From assembly GCA_009869945.1 (NCBI GenBank), contig WIXG01000222.1:1-64000 (forward strand): a stretch of DNA of 64,000 bases, read 5' to 3'. Below the pieces are notes generated by a model. The model was not told the origin of the DNA and made no database searches. It worked only from the letters and a program-made list of their open reading frames with translations. The DNA comes from Mesaphorura yosii. Its lineage: Eukaryota; Arthropoda; Collembola; Poduromorpha; Tullbergiidae. Positions 21,290-35,578 of this stretch are shown piece after piece. The position numbers and the translations under genes were made by a program. The stretch's first letter is position 1. The number at the start of each line of letters is the position of its first letter.

Positions 21290-24200
21290 TTACTCATCTC
21301 GAAATTCCATTTTAAGCAGTGTTGTGAGGTACGTCCAGAAATGAAGCGCTGGCATATTTAGTCGTTCTGGTGCAGAATATGGACACTTCTTGTAGTGCTT
21401 TTTACACGAATCCTCGCCAGATGTTATGCCCTCTTGCATCGCCTTGACATAGCGATAGTAGCGATTGGCCATTTTCTCCTCAACGATTCCGCGGTCAACA
21501 CTGAAGGGCAACAATTATTATTAGAAAGGTAGCAAAGCATTGGCAAAGCATTGGCAAAGCATTGGCATTACGTCAATTTCCTCATGAAGATATCGCTGAT
21601 TGGCTTGTACTTTTCAGAGTCTGCAAAAATCTCGCATATAATTCGCTGCTGGCAAATGTCTTCGTTTATCTGAAACAAATGGAAAAGGGAATTAGAAGCA
21701 TCTGATCAGTGACAGCTGCATTCAATGGAGCTCGGTAAAAATAGAAAACAAAAGAAATGATTTTGGATGAACCTATTGTGAACAATTTAACTCTTCTCAA
21801 CAAGGGCTTCTTTACTGCATTGCCTTCTGTTTTCATTTTGGGTTAAATTCAAAACTGGTAAAAGTTGGCAACGGAACTCGATTCTCAGATCTCAAATATT
21901 CTTGGCAGGCCCTTGGTTTTTGTTGCCGCATTGCTGGAATCATTTTTCAATATTTCAGCGTGACAGAAGGATTTTAATTGAAGAACGAAGAAAAGAACAC
22001 CTCACGACTTGGCTACTGCAAGGAGCACAAGACGAGGAACTAGAAAGAAAGAAACGCGGAATGAAAATGATGATTAAAAGGTTCTCAAGACTCGTTTCTT
22101 TTTCTGGATCCTTCAGTCTGCGGAGACAGACACCAGGAAGAGATGCGAGAAAGGTCATTGGACTCCCTTAAAAAATCAATACTGAGAAGTTTTCACATTC
22201 GAGGATTTTCAAGGTCTCGTTGCAAGGGCTTCAATTTGATCATTGCACGCATGCTTGAATGATTCAGTCTGAGTTGACGAGCCTCGTCTTGACTGATCCT
22301 GATGCTCGAGGAGGGTTAAAAATTTTAACATTGAGCACCGGTGGTTATTAAGGAACAAGTGAAAAAAACAAAAATCCTACTCAATATGCATTTGATATTA
22401 TGCATACCAAGTAGTTGGCTGGAGAAGCATTCTCGCTGTGCGTCTCCTCTCAGGACCATTCCGCCTAATTTTTTCATTTTAACGCTAAAGGGTTCTTTGT
22501 CCAACCCGTTTTCTGGACCATGATATAATGATAGTGCTGGAGATGAGCAGAAGGAGAAAAATTAGATATTCCAAACCACGGATGAGTAGACAACTGAACA
22601 ATAAATTTGGTGTGCATTGCATGCATTCATTAAAACCCAGCCTGAAAATCATATCGGAAAGGTGCCTTCGTGCCTCGCAATGTCGTTTCGTGATGTTGGT
22701 CCTTGATAAGGAAGCAGCTCCCTTCTCCAGCCACACAGTTCATCTGGTGTTACTTTTTGGTTGGCCACCGTGGGCACTCACAACAATGAACTTCTGACGA
22801 TCAACGTTCGAGAGCATCGACTAAAGAGAAGGCGATGGACGGGAGAATTTCGGAACCTGTGCAACTGAATCCTATGTTGTGGTGCGTGCAGTCAAGTCCG
22901 GCAATACAAAAGACGAGTAAAAGTGTGAGACTGTGAGACTTGAAAGAAGACGGATTGATGAAATAAACACTTGTAAGTCAAGCAGGCGTACGAAAAGTAT
23001 TCAAAGTCAGTTCAAGGGTACGTTTGGGGTTCAAGGCCATCACGAAGCAGGAACACGTAATAAACTGACCACCTACTTTATATGCGCGTTCAAATAAAAA
23101 TTTTTGGTTTTATATCTGCAGGTAGGAAGAAGGTTCTCGTTTGTTGCTCACTCGGAACAGGTTGGGATAGGACAGCAGCCAAGTGAATAGAGAAGAGCAC
23201 CGAGAACGAGAAGAGAGAGAAACCCGATCTGTGCTCTGGTCTGCCTGTTCCGGCCAATGGTTTTTATATTGAACCAATAAAATATTTCAGCAATAAAGGG
23301 ACGGGATTCGACTGGACGAAAAAGCAATTTAATTATAAACAAAGACCTGCATGATCAATGGAATAAGTTGTAAAAGGACTGAAACTTGTCCATTCCGCAA
23401 AATGTTTACGACACTACGATGTTTGACATTGAATATTCTGAAATGTTCCTTTAAGTTTATTTTTGGGGCTTGAGATGAGAGACAATTGTAATGACAATCA
23501 TAAAAGTCTTCCTTCTATGATTTACAAATGAGATCAATGCGGCAAGGTACGTTAAGAATAGATCTTCTGCGTTTGTAAACTGATAACCGACTAGTGCACT
23601 GCATTGAAAGGAAATTGAAGGAAGACTGTGGAGTCTGACACAAACTTTAAGACAGCCCAAAGGTTCAAACACAAGAAGGACTCTGAAGGTCAAAGTCATC
23701 GTACCAAGTTCATTGTTGGAACGCATAAGGATTGATCAGAGAAATCGTTATTCGGAGTGATGAATTGAGCAATATAGAGCGCAGAAGCAACAATTTGTTA
23801 TGCCTTTCCTGGAGTCCAACCCGGGGCTTACCTCCAATATGGTGAAGTATGTTGTCATTTTGTTGAGTTCAATGGAGTATGCTTGTTCGTCGTATGAGTC
23901 CGATGGGAAAATGTCATCACTTGTCATATTGTACAGGGGATCGTTCGCACTGGTCACAGAACGACTGAAGCGCCTCGACGTTTTCAAATTGAAGGTAGGA
24001 AGTGCGAATGATAGGGGAATTGTAATCAGAAGACCTGAAAGATTGCATACAATTAAGCACGAAGTAAGGAGCAACTTTCGATTCTGATTTCTAAATTCTG
24101 AACATATTCGTAAAATGTCTCACCAATATCTACCGGCGACTGTGTGTTGAAGTAAATGAATCGCTTCTGGCGGCTGTGAGGCTGATTCGAGTCATCATGA

Positions 24201-24436
24201 TGGTGGTCCAGTTCGGAAACCTCTTCATTATGGTCTTGTTCACTGGGCTCGGCTAGACAATCGTTGACGAAGCTTACAATTATAAATACTCCGATTAGGC
24301 ACGCCTTCCAGCAGCAACAATATTTGGCTATTTGAGACCCTGTGTGCGTGCAAAATTGCAAAAAAAACAGATTACAAAAGCTCAAGGGTTAGTAGAAATG
24401 GCAATACTAAACCTGGAACTTACGTTTAGTGAACAT
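21290..24436 (-). CDS. Secreted DM4/DM12-like protein, 246 residues (paralogue A)
   Basis: Five exons: 24436-24424, 24339-24124, 24034-23832, 21669-21572, 21500-21290. A signal peptide is clear: a hydrophobic run LIGVFIIVSF ends at about A34. A furin-like RQKR follows an acidic, His-rich stretch. A second hydrophobic patch (LLITIPLSFALP) opens exon 3. The C-terminal third has cysteines C150-x5-C156 and C209-x6-C216 with YYRYVKAMQEG between them. This is the spacing and the aromatic/A/G pattern of the arthropod DM4/DM12 domain, whose function is unknown. The gene lies downstream of, and in the same direction as, a larger relative with the same cysteine spacing and the same phase-2 intron inside the domain. 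The 2.2-kb intron 3 could hide a further exon. Assignment to DM4/DM12 rests on spacing, not on a search. Confidence 0.75.
21532..21564. repeat. 11-bp tandem repeat, three copies
   Basis: GCAAAGCATTG repeated three times, filling nearly half of the 71-base intron 4 of paralogue A. Confidence 0.9.
21670..23831 (-). other. Large intron 3 of paralogue A
   Basis: About 2.2 kb between frame-compatible exons. Several short open frames occur on both strands, but none has family motifs or splice sites that would keep the frame. Nothing else is recognised. Confidence 0.5.
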
Positions 24437-26852
24437 GACTGTAAAGCTGGCTGACGCGTTCTTCTAAATTGTAATAGAACTCGAGTTCTTTCTGACTACC
24501 TCAAATTGTACAATTTGTGGGCAACTGAGAAGGGCCGGAGCTTGACAGCACTGAATTTATACAGAATTTAGACTTGACGAAGTTGTCAATTGTCTTAAAA
24601 ATTCCTCAAAGGCCGTCCTCTTGTGTCAAGATAATGTACAAATGATCCAGATATCACACATTGAACAAGGCAAACGTCAAATATTGATTTTTACACATCC
24701 GACATTAAAAGTTTTGAAGGAAAAAGGATGCCAATTGAAGCCATGTCGTGAAGTAAACGTTTGTATTATTCTGTGACAAATAGACACGGACAACTTGCAC
24801 AACTATTTTGAGGCTTTATAATGATTTTTCTTGCTGAATGCTCGCTTAACTGTCATTGCACTGAACTGCTTCAATTCTGGTGAGTGGTTGTCCGTCTCAA
24901 CTCGAATTAACTGGTACCGTGCAAAGCTGAATTTGATTGGAATAAATATTTGTTGAATGTACAAAGTTGCGAAGGAAGGAACAGTTAAGTTCTAACACTT
25001 CATGTTCGCATTAGCATTAATCTACATGAACTGCAGTATTATGCGGACTTCTTTCAAGATCTCGGAACGGCAAAGATGGTTAAGAAGTTCACAGCCAAAA
25101 ATCCCTTTCGTTGCAAAGTGTCGGGCATTGCGAAAGTCAATATTTAACCATCACTAAATTATGCAATGCAGTTCGTTCACCTGATGTACGAATTATTTAG
25201 CAGACAGTCTTAATTTCGAATTCTAAATTGTTCAAATTTCGGCTCTCACAAATTTGCAATCTGTTTAACATTATTTATTATCACTGGAGATCTCAAAATT
25301 TGAAATTGTTGACATGGCCTGCGCTCCAAGCCTGAAAATGTCAATTTACTTTGTACACATTTCAACGTGTGCAATTACTGATTAAATTACATTCCAGGAT
25401 TAACTTTCATCTTAAGAAAAGTTTCTGGTATTAATTGCGGTTAACGGAGGCAGTCCGAATACGTGATATTAAAAGCGTTCACACAAGGTATCACCAGAAT
25501 CGACAACAATGTAACTCGCCTCACATGAATTACTAACAAACCTTAATCTCCACATATTCAATTTGCATTCATCCGGATACCTTTGTTCGGTAAGACGGCG
25601 TAATAAGTGAGCAAAATGAAAGTAAAATATCGGAATCAGCGAGTTACAGCCATGCTACATTTATTCAACCAGCAATTCGCAACACAGCATCACACATAAT
25701 GATCAGATTAACAGAATAGTTTCTTTAATCTTGTATAAAAATAGAAAAGAGTGAAAGAATACAAATCTGTTCGCGTTCGACGCGCACAAATAATGATAAT
25801 AGCAAGATTAGGGGAATAGTGAGTGAAAGGAAATTGAGTTTCCAGTGAAAGGAGTCGCGTAACGTGTTTGTGAAACAATTTGGTCGATGAATGTAAAACC
25901 CTGTTTCAAATTACTTTCTTGCTGGATTAATGCCATCATGTATTTCGTTAAACTACAAACTAAATAACAACAATAAAATTATCAACAACAACAGCAGTTA
26001 AATAAAATTAATAGAATAATTTGTTCAACTTCGAACAAACAGCAATTTCGAGGAATCGTTCTAAATTCAAACGCGATGGATTAGTGAATAGTCAAATCAA
26101 GTCGGAATGGCGAATTTCTGTCGATCGGAAACTCTAGTACTACTAGGGTAATCAGTTGCTTAGCTACGTCAACTTAAATCAACTTAAGGTTATTTAAAAA
26201 GAACCTCCTCCAATGCAAAGAGCTGACAATGGAGTCGGTTAACATTTGAGCAATCAGAATGTCATAAATATCAATAAATAAGCATACAAAATTGTTATTT
26301 TGTGCACACGGAGAATCTACAACAAATATTTTAGTAGGAATCTAGAATTAATCTTAATTAAAATTTTGAGTGCAGAAACTTGAGAAAGACGAATACATTG
26401 AGACTGGAAGTGGTCACTCTTGGAATGATTAGGAATTAAATGTTGCGGGAATCCCTCAAGGGCTCCATAACAAAGACAAGTCACGTACGAATATCGGGCC
26501 TATAGGACGGGCTGAAGCTGAGAGAATTAGTTGTACCGTACAAAAATTGCATTTAACCCTGTGGTCTAGCTAACTATGCGTAGTAATATCATTTAGGTAT
26601 AAGTTCACAGTGTACGTTTCAGATTAGTTTCATATCAGGTCAATAATTCGTAACGTACATCTTTGTACAACGTATCAGCGTCATATCTTCATCTTGCTCT
26701 TCTCTCCTAACGGGATTGCATTGCTTGTAATTTTCGCCCATAAATTACAGACTGTCACCTTACAGCTAACGAGTATTTGTGCTACTGCATGAGAAGGAGT
26801 GTCATCCCGAGCCAGTTCCCTGGATTAAAAGAATTCAGTCTTTAGATTTGAT
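24437..26852. other. Intergenic region between paralogues A and B
   Basis: About 2.4 kb, AT-rich, with very few open frames and no recognised gene. It should contain the promoter of paralogue A and the 3' untranslated region of paralogue B. Confidence 0.6.
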
Positions 26853-29800
26853 TTATTCAGTTCTAGATTTAATGCTTAAAGATGAAGATAAGCGAGCCGA
26901 AGTAAATTTTACCATTAGTTCCGTGAGCTGCTGAAATGTCTTTACCTGAAAAACAAGAACACAGGCATTAGCTGTACATTAGGGACACTCGAATGGATTA
27001 ATAGGCTAATTTGCATAATGAACTCATTGGGTTTTTGTGGGCACAGTGCAAATTGAGTACCGGTACCATACAGCATTGCATTGCGTTTGTACAGCTCATA
27101 AATATTCCGGTTACTACAAATTCAGAATCAATGAAGCACTCGTAAGCGTTACACATTCCGGCCCAGTAACCACCAGCATTCATTAATTGCCCGACGAACA
27201 CGAAACCCTCAAATTAAGAGCGAAGCCTGACACTTTGATCAGGTAGGAGAATACAATGGAATGACTGAGCTTGTGTATGGTCAAGGTGGCTTACCATTGG
27301 CAGATTGGATAGTTTCTCAGTGTCGTTTGTGCAGTTGGGGTATAATTCGATGCAGTTTAATGCTGCTTGACCATCTTTGGCTGCCTTCATGTACTTGAAG
27401 TATCGCAGTACTTTAGGTGATGTTGTCACGGGACGTTTAAGCTCGCTTTGGTGCCTGAAATAATTACAAAAAAATAAATGAATGAGAATTATCGCTGTAT
27501 AAAAATGCATATCACATCAAATATCGTAATAATAGAAAAATGCAGAAGATGATCTTGGTCCAGGGGACTAATTTGATGGGATACGATTCGTTCAACTGAT
27601 TGTGTAATTAATTTGAATCCATGGCTGAAGATGGAGCCAGAAAGAAGTAATGGCCGTTATAGTCTCATTCGTCCGATTCCGAGCCCAGTAACAATGACTA
27701 ATTGCATGTTTGTAAATACCCATCTTAATCTTCCCTACACCCATTACAAATGATTAAAATGCTTGACTGACTGGGCTCACCAGATGACAAATGATGCCAG
27801 AATGACATATCATTTCTGCATCACAATTACCGGTATTGTTGGGTATGCACGAGTCGTAATAAATTGATCATTGAAGAACAAATATGGAATTGAAAGATTT
27901 AATAAAGACCCTTGTGCGATTAGAATATGAGCACGGTCACGGTTGACCAGTCACGCCGTGCCCATGTCCAATTCGAACAAACATTCAAGCAGAACATAAA
28001 AGAATCTGTACCCAATTCTTTGCCCAGCTCCATCAGCTGATCAAATGTGCACCTGTAAACTGCTGTAAGGTCAAATCCGACTCAATCTGAGTGCGGTTTG
28101 CGACATCACGGATTTTTGCTTGTATTCTTAAAGAACTCATGCAAAGAAATGCAAGACTGGCTCGAGTCCGTACCTTCTTTGTCTTGGTTCCTCCTACCTG
28201 AGACATTCACGTTTATCAATGCATCAAATGTCAAGGAAATGTAGACTGCGTGTGCATTGGTTACATTTTGCGAGTTAAGCGAGCAGATGGGTCACCTAAT
28301 CGCTGCAGAATCTGCCATTTTGTGAGTGCGTGTAGGTGCGAAAATTGCTGCGCTTCTTCTTCTGTCAAAGTGATTAAGATCATAATGCGTCCAACTTGCA
28401 GCTTGTCCTCAAGGAACGGTGCATGGGTTGTCAATTGTCGTATAAATTCTCGCTGTTACTTTGTCCGCACGCAAAGTGCGATTCTTTTGAGGGTGACATA
28501 GTGCGAAACGAACATGCAACATTTGAATCTGTAAGAGACGTGGCTTGTTCATCCGTCTGGTTGAAGGGCTCAAATACTTTCGAAGGTAGTTTACAATCAC
28601 AATGTTCAGTCAGTATTTTAGCAAGTTGTTATGATGCCAGACAGTATATCAAAGATTTGTTCACAGACCTTTATAAATCGTCGGCCATTGAGTCAGCACG
28701 TGCGACTTATTGTTTTTGGCCTTTATGACATAAGTCAAAGTTGTTTCGTCAATTCAGAGATTGTTTTGTCTACTTGAAACAAAAGCCGGTTATTTTGTTG
28801 TGATTCCTGGTCAACTCGATAGTGACACTAGCCTCACGAGTACCGTGGTAACTGTCTTTATTTACATGTCCCATTGATTTATAGCAAATTGATGAACCAC
28901 TTTGATCCGAAAGTCAAGGGCAAGCAAGCATCGTTTGTCCCATTGCATTACAGCCAGTGAATTCTTAATTATTCACGCGGGCGAGACTATTCTTACTTCT
29001 GCTCAGACGAGCCTGTTACAAAAATCGTTTTCCCCATAAGTCGAAAGTCGCCCAGCCAGACACTGTACCGACTCGTCTGTTACTGTGCCCAGAAACCTGT
29101 TACTTGATTTATGCATTTTCACGACGAGCTCGTGTGAAAGTCATTCATTCAGAGTGATGGCAAATTATAAAAATCCACTTGTTAACAACAGATTACAATC
29201 TTCTACAAGTTTGGTGTTCGTGTCGCGTCCTGCCGCCAGAAATAAGGTCACGTATGGACTGTATTGTCAGAACGTCCATCTTGACAATGAATTGGCCTGA
29301 AATTATTTCATACGGATGCCTTTGCCCTTAATTTGCTGCTCGATAATTTTCCGAATGCATCAGATGAGTGGTTCGCATTTTGTAATAATTGGCGTGCGAT
29401 CATGTGCCCTAACCGAGTCTTCAGTAGTAGTTCATAAATAGTTTTGAATGCAATTACGCAACTTTGACACATTAGGCGACAAATGTGATTGTACGAATTT
29501 GGGTATAAACTTACTTGGAAAGTTGAGCAGAGAGCAAATTAGAGTAAGGTGCGTATTTAACAGGAAACTTGTAGATCGAGCAGACAGCCTGCTCCTTGCA
29601 GCCTTCTTCCGTGAAACCCAGGTGCATGAAGATGGAGTCGATTCTAGAGAGCAGGGGACTGTAGAATGGGTCAAAGTTTTCGACGTCCAGCTGCAGAGCC
29701 GGAGGAACATATTTGAAGTTGGAGCCAGCATTCGCCAAGCCTTTCTCATTCTCGGGCTTCCGAGCCCCGCTATCTAAGAATGAATTTATACTGCTGTAGC

Positions 29801-32800
29801 TGGAGGGCTGGGAGAAGGAGTTCTGCTGTTGGATGATTGGGTTCACTTGCGAGAACTGGTTCGACTGATCTCCAATGTACCCGCCACCATAGCCACCTGA
29901 AGAGTAGCCAGGGTAGCTGCTCTTTTTGTCTGGAATTGGCCCGTAGTCGTAGGAATTGTGTACTGGGGGTTCGTAGCCGCCATCCTCTTCAATCCAGCCT
30001 ACGGGCTCCTCAGGTGGTCCACCAAACGGAAGGAAGTGGCCCGCGATGGCCTTGAGGAAGTCGAACGGTGAGAGGTGCTTGAAGAAAAAACTGAGGATGT
30101 AGTATTTGACGGCCAAAATGAGGGGACTGAACAGACTTTTGATTCCGAGAACGACGAGACCGACTCCTAAACCAGCAAGGAAACTCGGTCCAGTAGAAAC
30201 TGCAACTTCTGCAAATCATCAAAAGCAAGCTTGTTAATACTCAAGGAGGTATAATTGGAAGCATATTAACACACTTTCGGAAGCACTTTCACCGGAATTC
30301 GCCTCGGCGGGCCTCCTCTGTGTTATTCGTGCATATACGAAACGAAAACCGCACTGTGGCTAAGTGTGGGACTGATTTGGCCGAAAACAAAACCAGTTTC
30401 TACCTTTAATTTGTGCAAATTGTGGATGCAAGTGTGGTTTACGAGAAGAAGGTTAAGCAAATCTCATACAGGTGAGAATAAGAAGCTGTTCCCACCAGCC
30501 TCAGATGATGTTCCAATTTTGTGTACTGCATGTCCGAGTCTGTCGGTCTAAACTCTAAACTCACACTCTGCCGCACACATAATTTGGCACAAAGACAAGG
30601 CAGGTGCGCTAAATGACTCGCATTGCATCAACGAGGCGAACGACGAATGTCAAGTGCAAAATGCAGAGAAGAGGGTTCATGTTACAAATGCTAAGTTATG
30701 CTACTTGTTGGTGAAGGTGAACCGGCCACAGTCTCCCGGTGTCTCAGCGCCTAACTGTTTCGCAAATTGTCTCTGTGTATTACGGCAGACCATCATCTCG
30801 TGTCTGCTTTGTTTTTTTTCGCATTGGGTGAGGTAGCCGAAACATTTTATAATATAATCGCCACTTTATAGTAAAGTAATTTACAGTTTTGCTATTATGA
30901 TTATTACTCCGTCTTTTATAATCAAATTTTTTACACTCAAATGTGCAATGAAGTACAGATTTTTTTTTCTGAAGTAAACTTAAAAACCCTGCAAGCAAAA
31001 TGGCCATTTTTGCCAGCACGAGATTTGTATCTGCTCTGGGACCGTCGGAAAAGAGCCCAAATAAACGGGCTGCAAAGCATGACCGATAAAATAAAGGCAA
31101 GAATTGGTTTTAGCATGTATGATTACTGATCGACACTCGTAATCATCAGATCACAAAATTATAGTTGAGCAGCGAAGAGGAATTCGTTTATGCGAAAGTA
31201 ATTGCAACTGTGTTGTGCGATCAATTGACGAACAATCTAGTTTCATGGTTTGCTGAACGAAAGAAAGGTGCGATGGGTTTCACTTGCATCGAAGACGAAT
31301 TGTGATTTAGTAGGCTGCGCTTTATCGCCGCCAAGGAACCAGTTTTATAATACAATTATTTTGACCACGCCAAGTGCTAAAGTTTCGGCAGTGTTGGCTC
31401 GACTGCGTCTGCAACTGCGTCTGCGCGTCTGCCTGCGCCGGTTCTGCTCCTTTGACCTTTCTCCCATCGTTTTCATTCCGCAACGGTACGTGATACTGCT
31501 GATCAAATGAGGATTGAAGATGCTTAGCACATTGTTACTACTCTAGGTTACATGATCTAATGGCTCTATTAACTATTCCCAACTCCTCAGCACTGTATCT
31601 GTCTTTCTGGGTTAGTGTTAGCATAAAAAAGCAAATTAAAGCTCAGCGGTGAACCAGACACGAGCCGAATTCAGCCTCGTGCATATAAACATGCTGCTTC
31701 AGAGTTCTTTCATGAGTCACGAATCACGATTTTCTTCACTTTTCCGCGTGGATGTTCAATTTGGTTTCAATTTCAATTGAATACTCAAGTCATTTCCAAA
31801 TATTTGTTTTCATCTTGCTTGCTTTGTGTCCTTCGCTTGGCATCGCGTTCTTCCATTTCTATGAATGCGAATTACACGCGTCACGCGAGGAGGGTGCGTG
31901 ATTATATCCTACAGACTTTCGTACTGACTAAGGGAGAATCTTCAGAGAATATGCTACTTTGACCTACATTATCGCCACATGCCATGCAAGGAATGTGGCT
32001 CGGGATCCTGAACGGGAAATAATCCCAACAGCAGCAAGCGTTGCCCTAACGTGTACCTTTGCTTCTTTCAGATTAAGTTGGAATTAGGAATTAAATTAAG
32101 AGTAATAGTAAGAGTAAATTGATGGTTGCTGCCGAATTGGGTTTGGTAATTTCAATTATACAACCGCATGCATTTTTATGCAAATTACTTATCTTCCGTC
32201 AAGTGAATTCTCATCTCGCTAATTTGTCGTTGTATTATATAAACTCCTCGAGGAAAGCAAATACATGCCACAGAATATGTCTACTCAGATGCGGTGTTTG
32301 AACAGTCCAGACGCAAAGCATAATTTATCATTTCTAATTGCCACCGGCACTTTTATGAAATGTCCCAGTCTCGGTACTCGGTAGCTGTCTACGTGGGATA
32401 CTCCCGACTTGAGCTTATTGCGGTAAGACGCCTTGTTAAGGTAGTCTGCTGTGATCATCGCACATTTCAATTACGGCTTCAGAGGTTTAAACAATGCAAT
32501 AAATTGCGGCGCGAGCCGCTGACGTACTGCACAACTGCCCATTCTTTGTGAGTTTTGAAAATATTAGTCATTACGCCAAGATTGAGACTGACAGAAATGG
32601 ACCATACACGCACTGTTAAACAACTCCGGAGAGTATTGTGATTATGTCACCGTGGTGACGCAGTTGATGTAGTTGTTGAGATAAAATCAGTGAAATAGAC
32701 TAAATGCAGAATGCCACATTGAGACGATTGAAAACAAAAAGACGAAAGCTGGCTTCTCGTACAGAAGCTGAGTCGTAGATTGCATACTAATTGACAATAA

Positions 32801-35578
32801 AAATAAGAGTTTGGGAGCAACTTCACCATGAACGTAGCAAGCACATTTCAAAGTTAATCATGTGTTATCAGTTTCGAATTTGTCAGACCTTGATTCAGGT
32901 CAACAAGGGCGAAACCCGTCTGAGGAAGAAAGAGAAGAAGAGCGAAGGGAAAGGTGAGGGAAAATGTGAGAAAACAAGTTTTCAATATTTTGCATGCATA
33001 TTTTAGCATGAGATTGTTTGAGGAATAATTGTACACAAGAATTATTGTGCAAAATTAATATGAATATCGTCCTTCATTTCATTACCATTCTATTAACTTC
33101 TCTTGAAGTAACTGCATACTGCTTGCTGAATTATACTGTCGCAGTGAAATGTTTTGTGAAATGTTATCATACAGTGACTGAGGGCGAGATAATTGCTACC
33201 TATTTCAGCATGTTTTATTTGTCAAAACGAGTGTTTTGAAGGCCTTGACCAAGACCGTGGCCGCATGATGCGGCGTCGTTAATCAAATGCTCGATTAGAA
33301 ATGTAATGAAGAAGACCAGAACGCAGAGCCATTTAAATTATTGGTATGCAGCCGGTACAGCTTGCCGTGTGAGGGCTAGCGCAGCATACTTTGGCCAAGT
33401 TTTGGGATGAGCGCGCAAAAACTTGCTTTCGAGAATGAAATTAATTTGTTGCAGACAAAATTCGCATCGCAATTGTTTAGGTTTCGTCAGTGTACAGCGG
33501 TCGTAATTCATAATCCAAACTGAGGCCGAAAGGTGCACCAAAACGCCAAGTGGTGATCTATGAAAAGTAAAAGAAGGAAGGAGCATTGCGAGCATCAGCC
33601 CTTGTGTTATTTATGTGCACGTGAGACCTCCTTTTTTCTTAACTCCATTTTTCATGCTCTTCTGCACATGAGAAGGTTTGAAGTTGATTTTGTTTCTGTG
33701 GCCTCACGAATGCCGAGACAAAGTGCAGTCTGTGCAATTTGCACGTTCTTTGGGACAAGCCAAGGGCGCAAGAAGGTTGCAATGAAGATGGAGCGTTGGG
33801 AAAAAATGAAGTGCGTGTTCTGCACAGCGTCTGATCTCGTGCCGTATCAGGATCAACGACGGAATTGCAACTGCAGACGATGCACCTTGTAGCGAATTGT
33901 AAAAAGATGGGTGCCATAAAAATGTAACAATTTATCATTAAAAATTATGGCAGATGAACTATGTAAGTCGCCCTGACATACAACACGCACCATGTCTATC
34001 ACGATTCACGAGAGGGGAAAGAGGTCCGCAAAGACTACAATAGACACTGTTCAGTGACTCATGCCTCACTTAAGGAATTTGAGAATGAAGAGATTGAATT
34101 CAATACTCTTAGCATAAAGTTACAAGAGGCAACACACTTCAAGTGTCAGTTATGATCGCCTGTTATAAATCAGAATGAAGTGTCTGAGCAATTGAGTAAA
34201 ATTCAGCGCATTTTGGTGAATTCAAATGTGCATTTGCTTCTGCTAATCAATCTTCTTGATGCTTGAGCGTGATATCGACTCATCATTGGTTCCCTAAATT
34301 TGGTATTATGTAGTTGAACAAAATTACTTTTAATTGAAGATCTGAACGGCACAGGGAAGTTCTGAGAAACCATTTTTGTGAAGTTACATAAACTAGGTTA
34401 AGCTCGCGTGTGAAGACGACGTGGTTGAAGGGTTGAACATTTGGTGTATCGCATTCAGTGCATTTTAAATTCGATCCTCACTAACGCTTAGCGTACGTAA
34501 TATTAATCAGCGTTGCCAAGCTTAAATTCGCAATGTGACTTCTTTGGTTACCTTTCAGAGGTTTTGTATTGCTAGGTCGAAATCGTAATATTTAATCACA
34601 GTATAGTTGAAATGAAACTGTGTGTCTTATCACACGCACGGCAATGAAGACGTTGCTGAGGTGGACTCAAATATGTCACTCGCGAGTTCGAGCCGTGGTA
34701 GTCCAAGTGTGTGATGCCGCGTCGTGAAATACTGGTTTTTCGTGTTTTGTAGCATTGAACCTCACCAAAAGTATTATACGTTATGAATTTAATAAGGCCA
34801 ACGTAATGTTGAATCGTCACTTACTCAATTCGTCTTTGAAGAATGGAAACTTGAGCTTCAGATTGAATCCAGGATCAAAAAGCGTGCGTCCAGTCGAGCC
34901 TTCCTGATGCGTTCGCGGGGAGACGCGTATCTTCAGCACTTTGGGGATGGAAAGCTGCAGCTCTCTTGACTTGGTGTACTTTTTGAACTGATAAAAAAGG
35001 AGCTTGTCCACCGGCTCACCGTACTTCTCGATCATCGAGTACGCGACTTTCTCGCCCCAGTTTTCGGGCGCCGTGTATGCACTTTCGTCCTTCACCGCGT
35101 CGCTCAACTCGGGGTTTTTGACCAGCTTGACAAACTTGGGAATTATTCGCGTCGTGTTTTGCTTCAGTTGTTCCAAGAGCCAGGAGTTCCATTTTAGCCT
35201 CTCGCAAAAGAAGCTTGCGGGCTTTTTGTTGACGGATGGCGCTGCCGCATTCTTTGACGCATTCTTGCATTCTTTTCTTTTCAGACTCATTAACTTTACC
35301 AATTCGTCATAGTCTTGAGATTCAGCAAGCTCATGTTGTGCCGTTGTCGAGGGAGCGGTGGTTGTTGACGCGGACTTCACAGCCGTTGATTTGCTCCATG
35401 AGTGACTGGCTTTGCTGATGCTACTCGTGACCTGTGTGGCGTCGGTCTTCTTAAAGGTTGGCTTTTTACTATGGCTCTCCTTGTCATTTGCACTCGCCAC
35501 ACCGCTTGTCCAAATGCACAGCACCAATGCTGCGGCTACGGCGAATCTGACGGATTCGATTCTGTGAATCTGCTTCAT
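26853..35578 (-). CDS. Large secreted DM4/DM12-like protein, 566 residues (paralogue B)
   Basis: Four exons: 35578-34825, 30208-29515, 27454-27295, 26945-26853. Translation from MKQIHRIES gives a clean signal peptide (FAVAAALVLCIWTSGVASA), so this start is preferred over an upstream in-frame ATG. Residues 30-110 are rich in Ser, Thr and Lys. A hydrophobic segment (FLAGLGVGLVVLGIKSLF onward, about 258-298) opens exon 2. A Gly/Tyr/Ser/Pro/Gln-rich stretch follows (about 320-410). The C-terminal domain has C455-x5-C461 and C517-x6-C524 with YFKYMKAAKDG between, as in DM4/DM12 proteins. An AATAAA overlaps the stop region at 26852. The low-complexity part resembles extracellular matrix or cuticle-associated proteins, which is only a hint. 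No function is claimed. Confidence 0.75.
27455..29514 (-). other. Intron 2 of paralogue B
   Basis: About 2 kb interrupting the cysteine domain. It lies at the same place and in the same phase (2) as intron 4 of paralogue A, which is only 71 bases. No gene or recognised repeat inside. Confidence 0.6.
30209..34824 (-). other. Intron 1 of paralogue B
   Basis: About 4.6 kb, the largest intron seen. No nested gene was recognised on either strand; an additional exon of this gene cannot be excluded. Confidence 0.5.
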
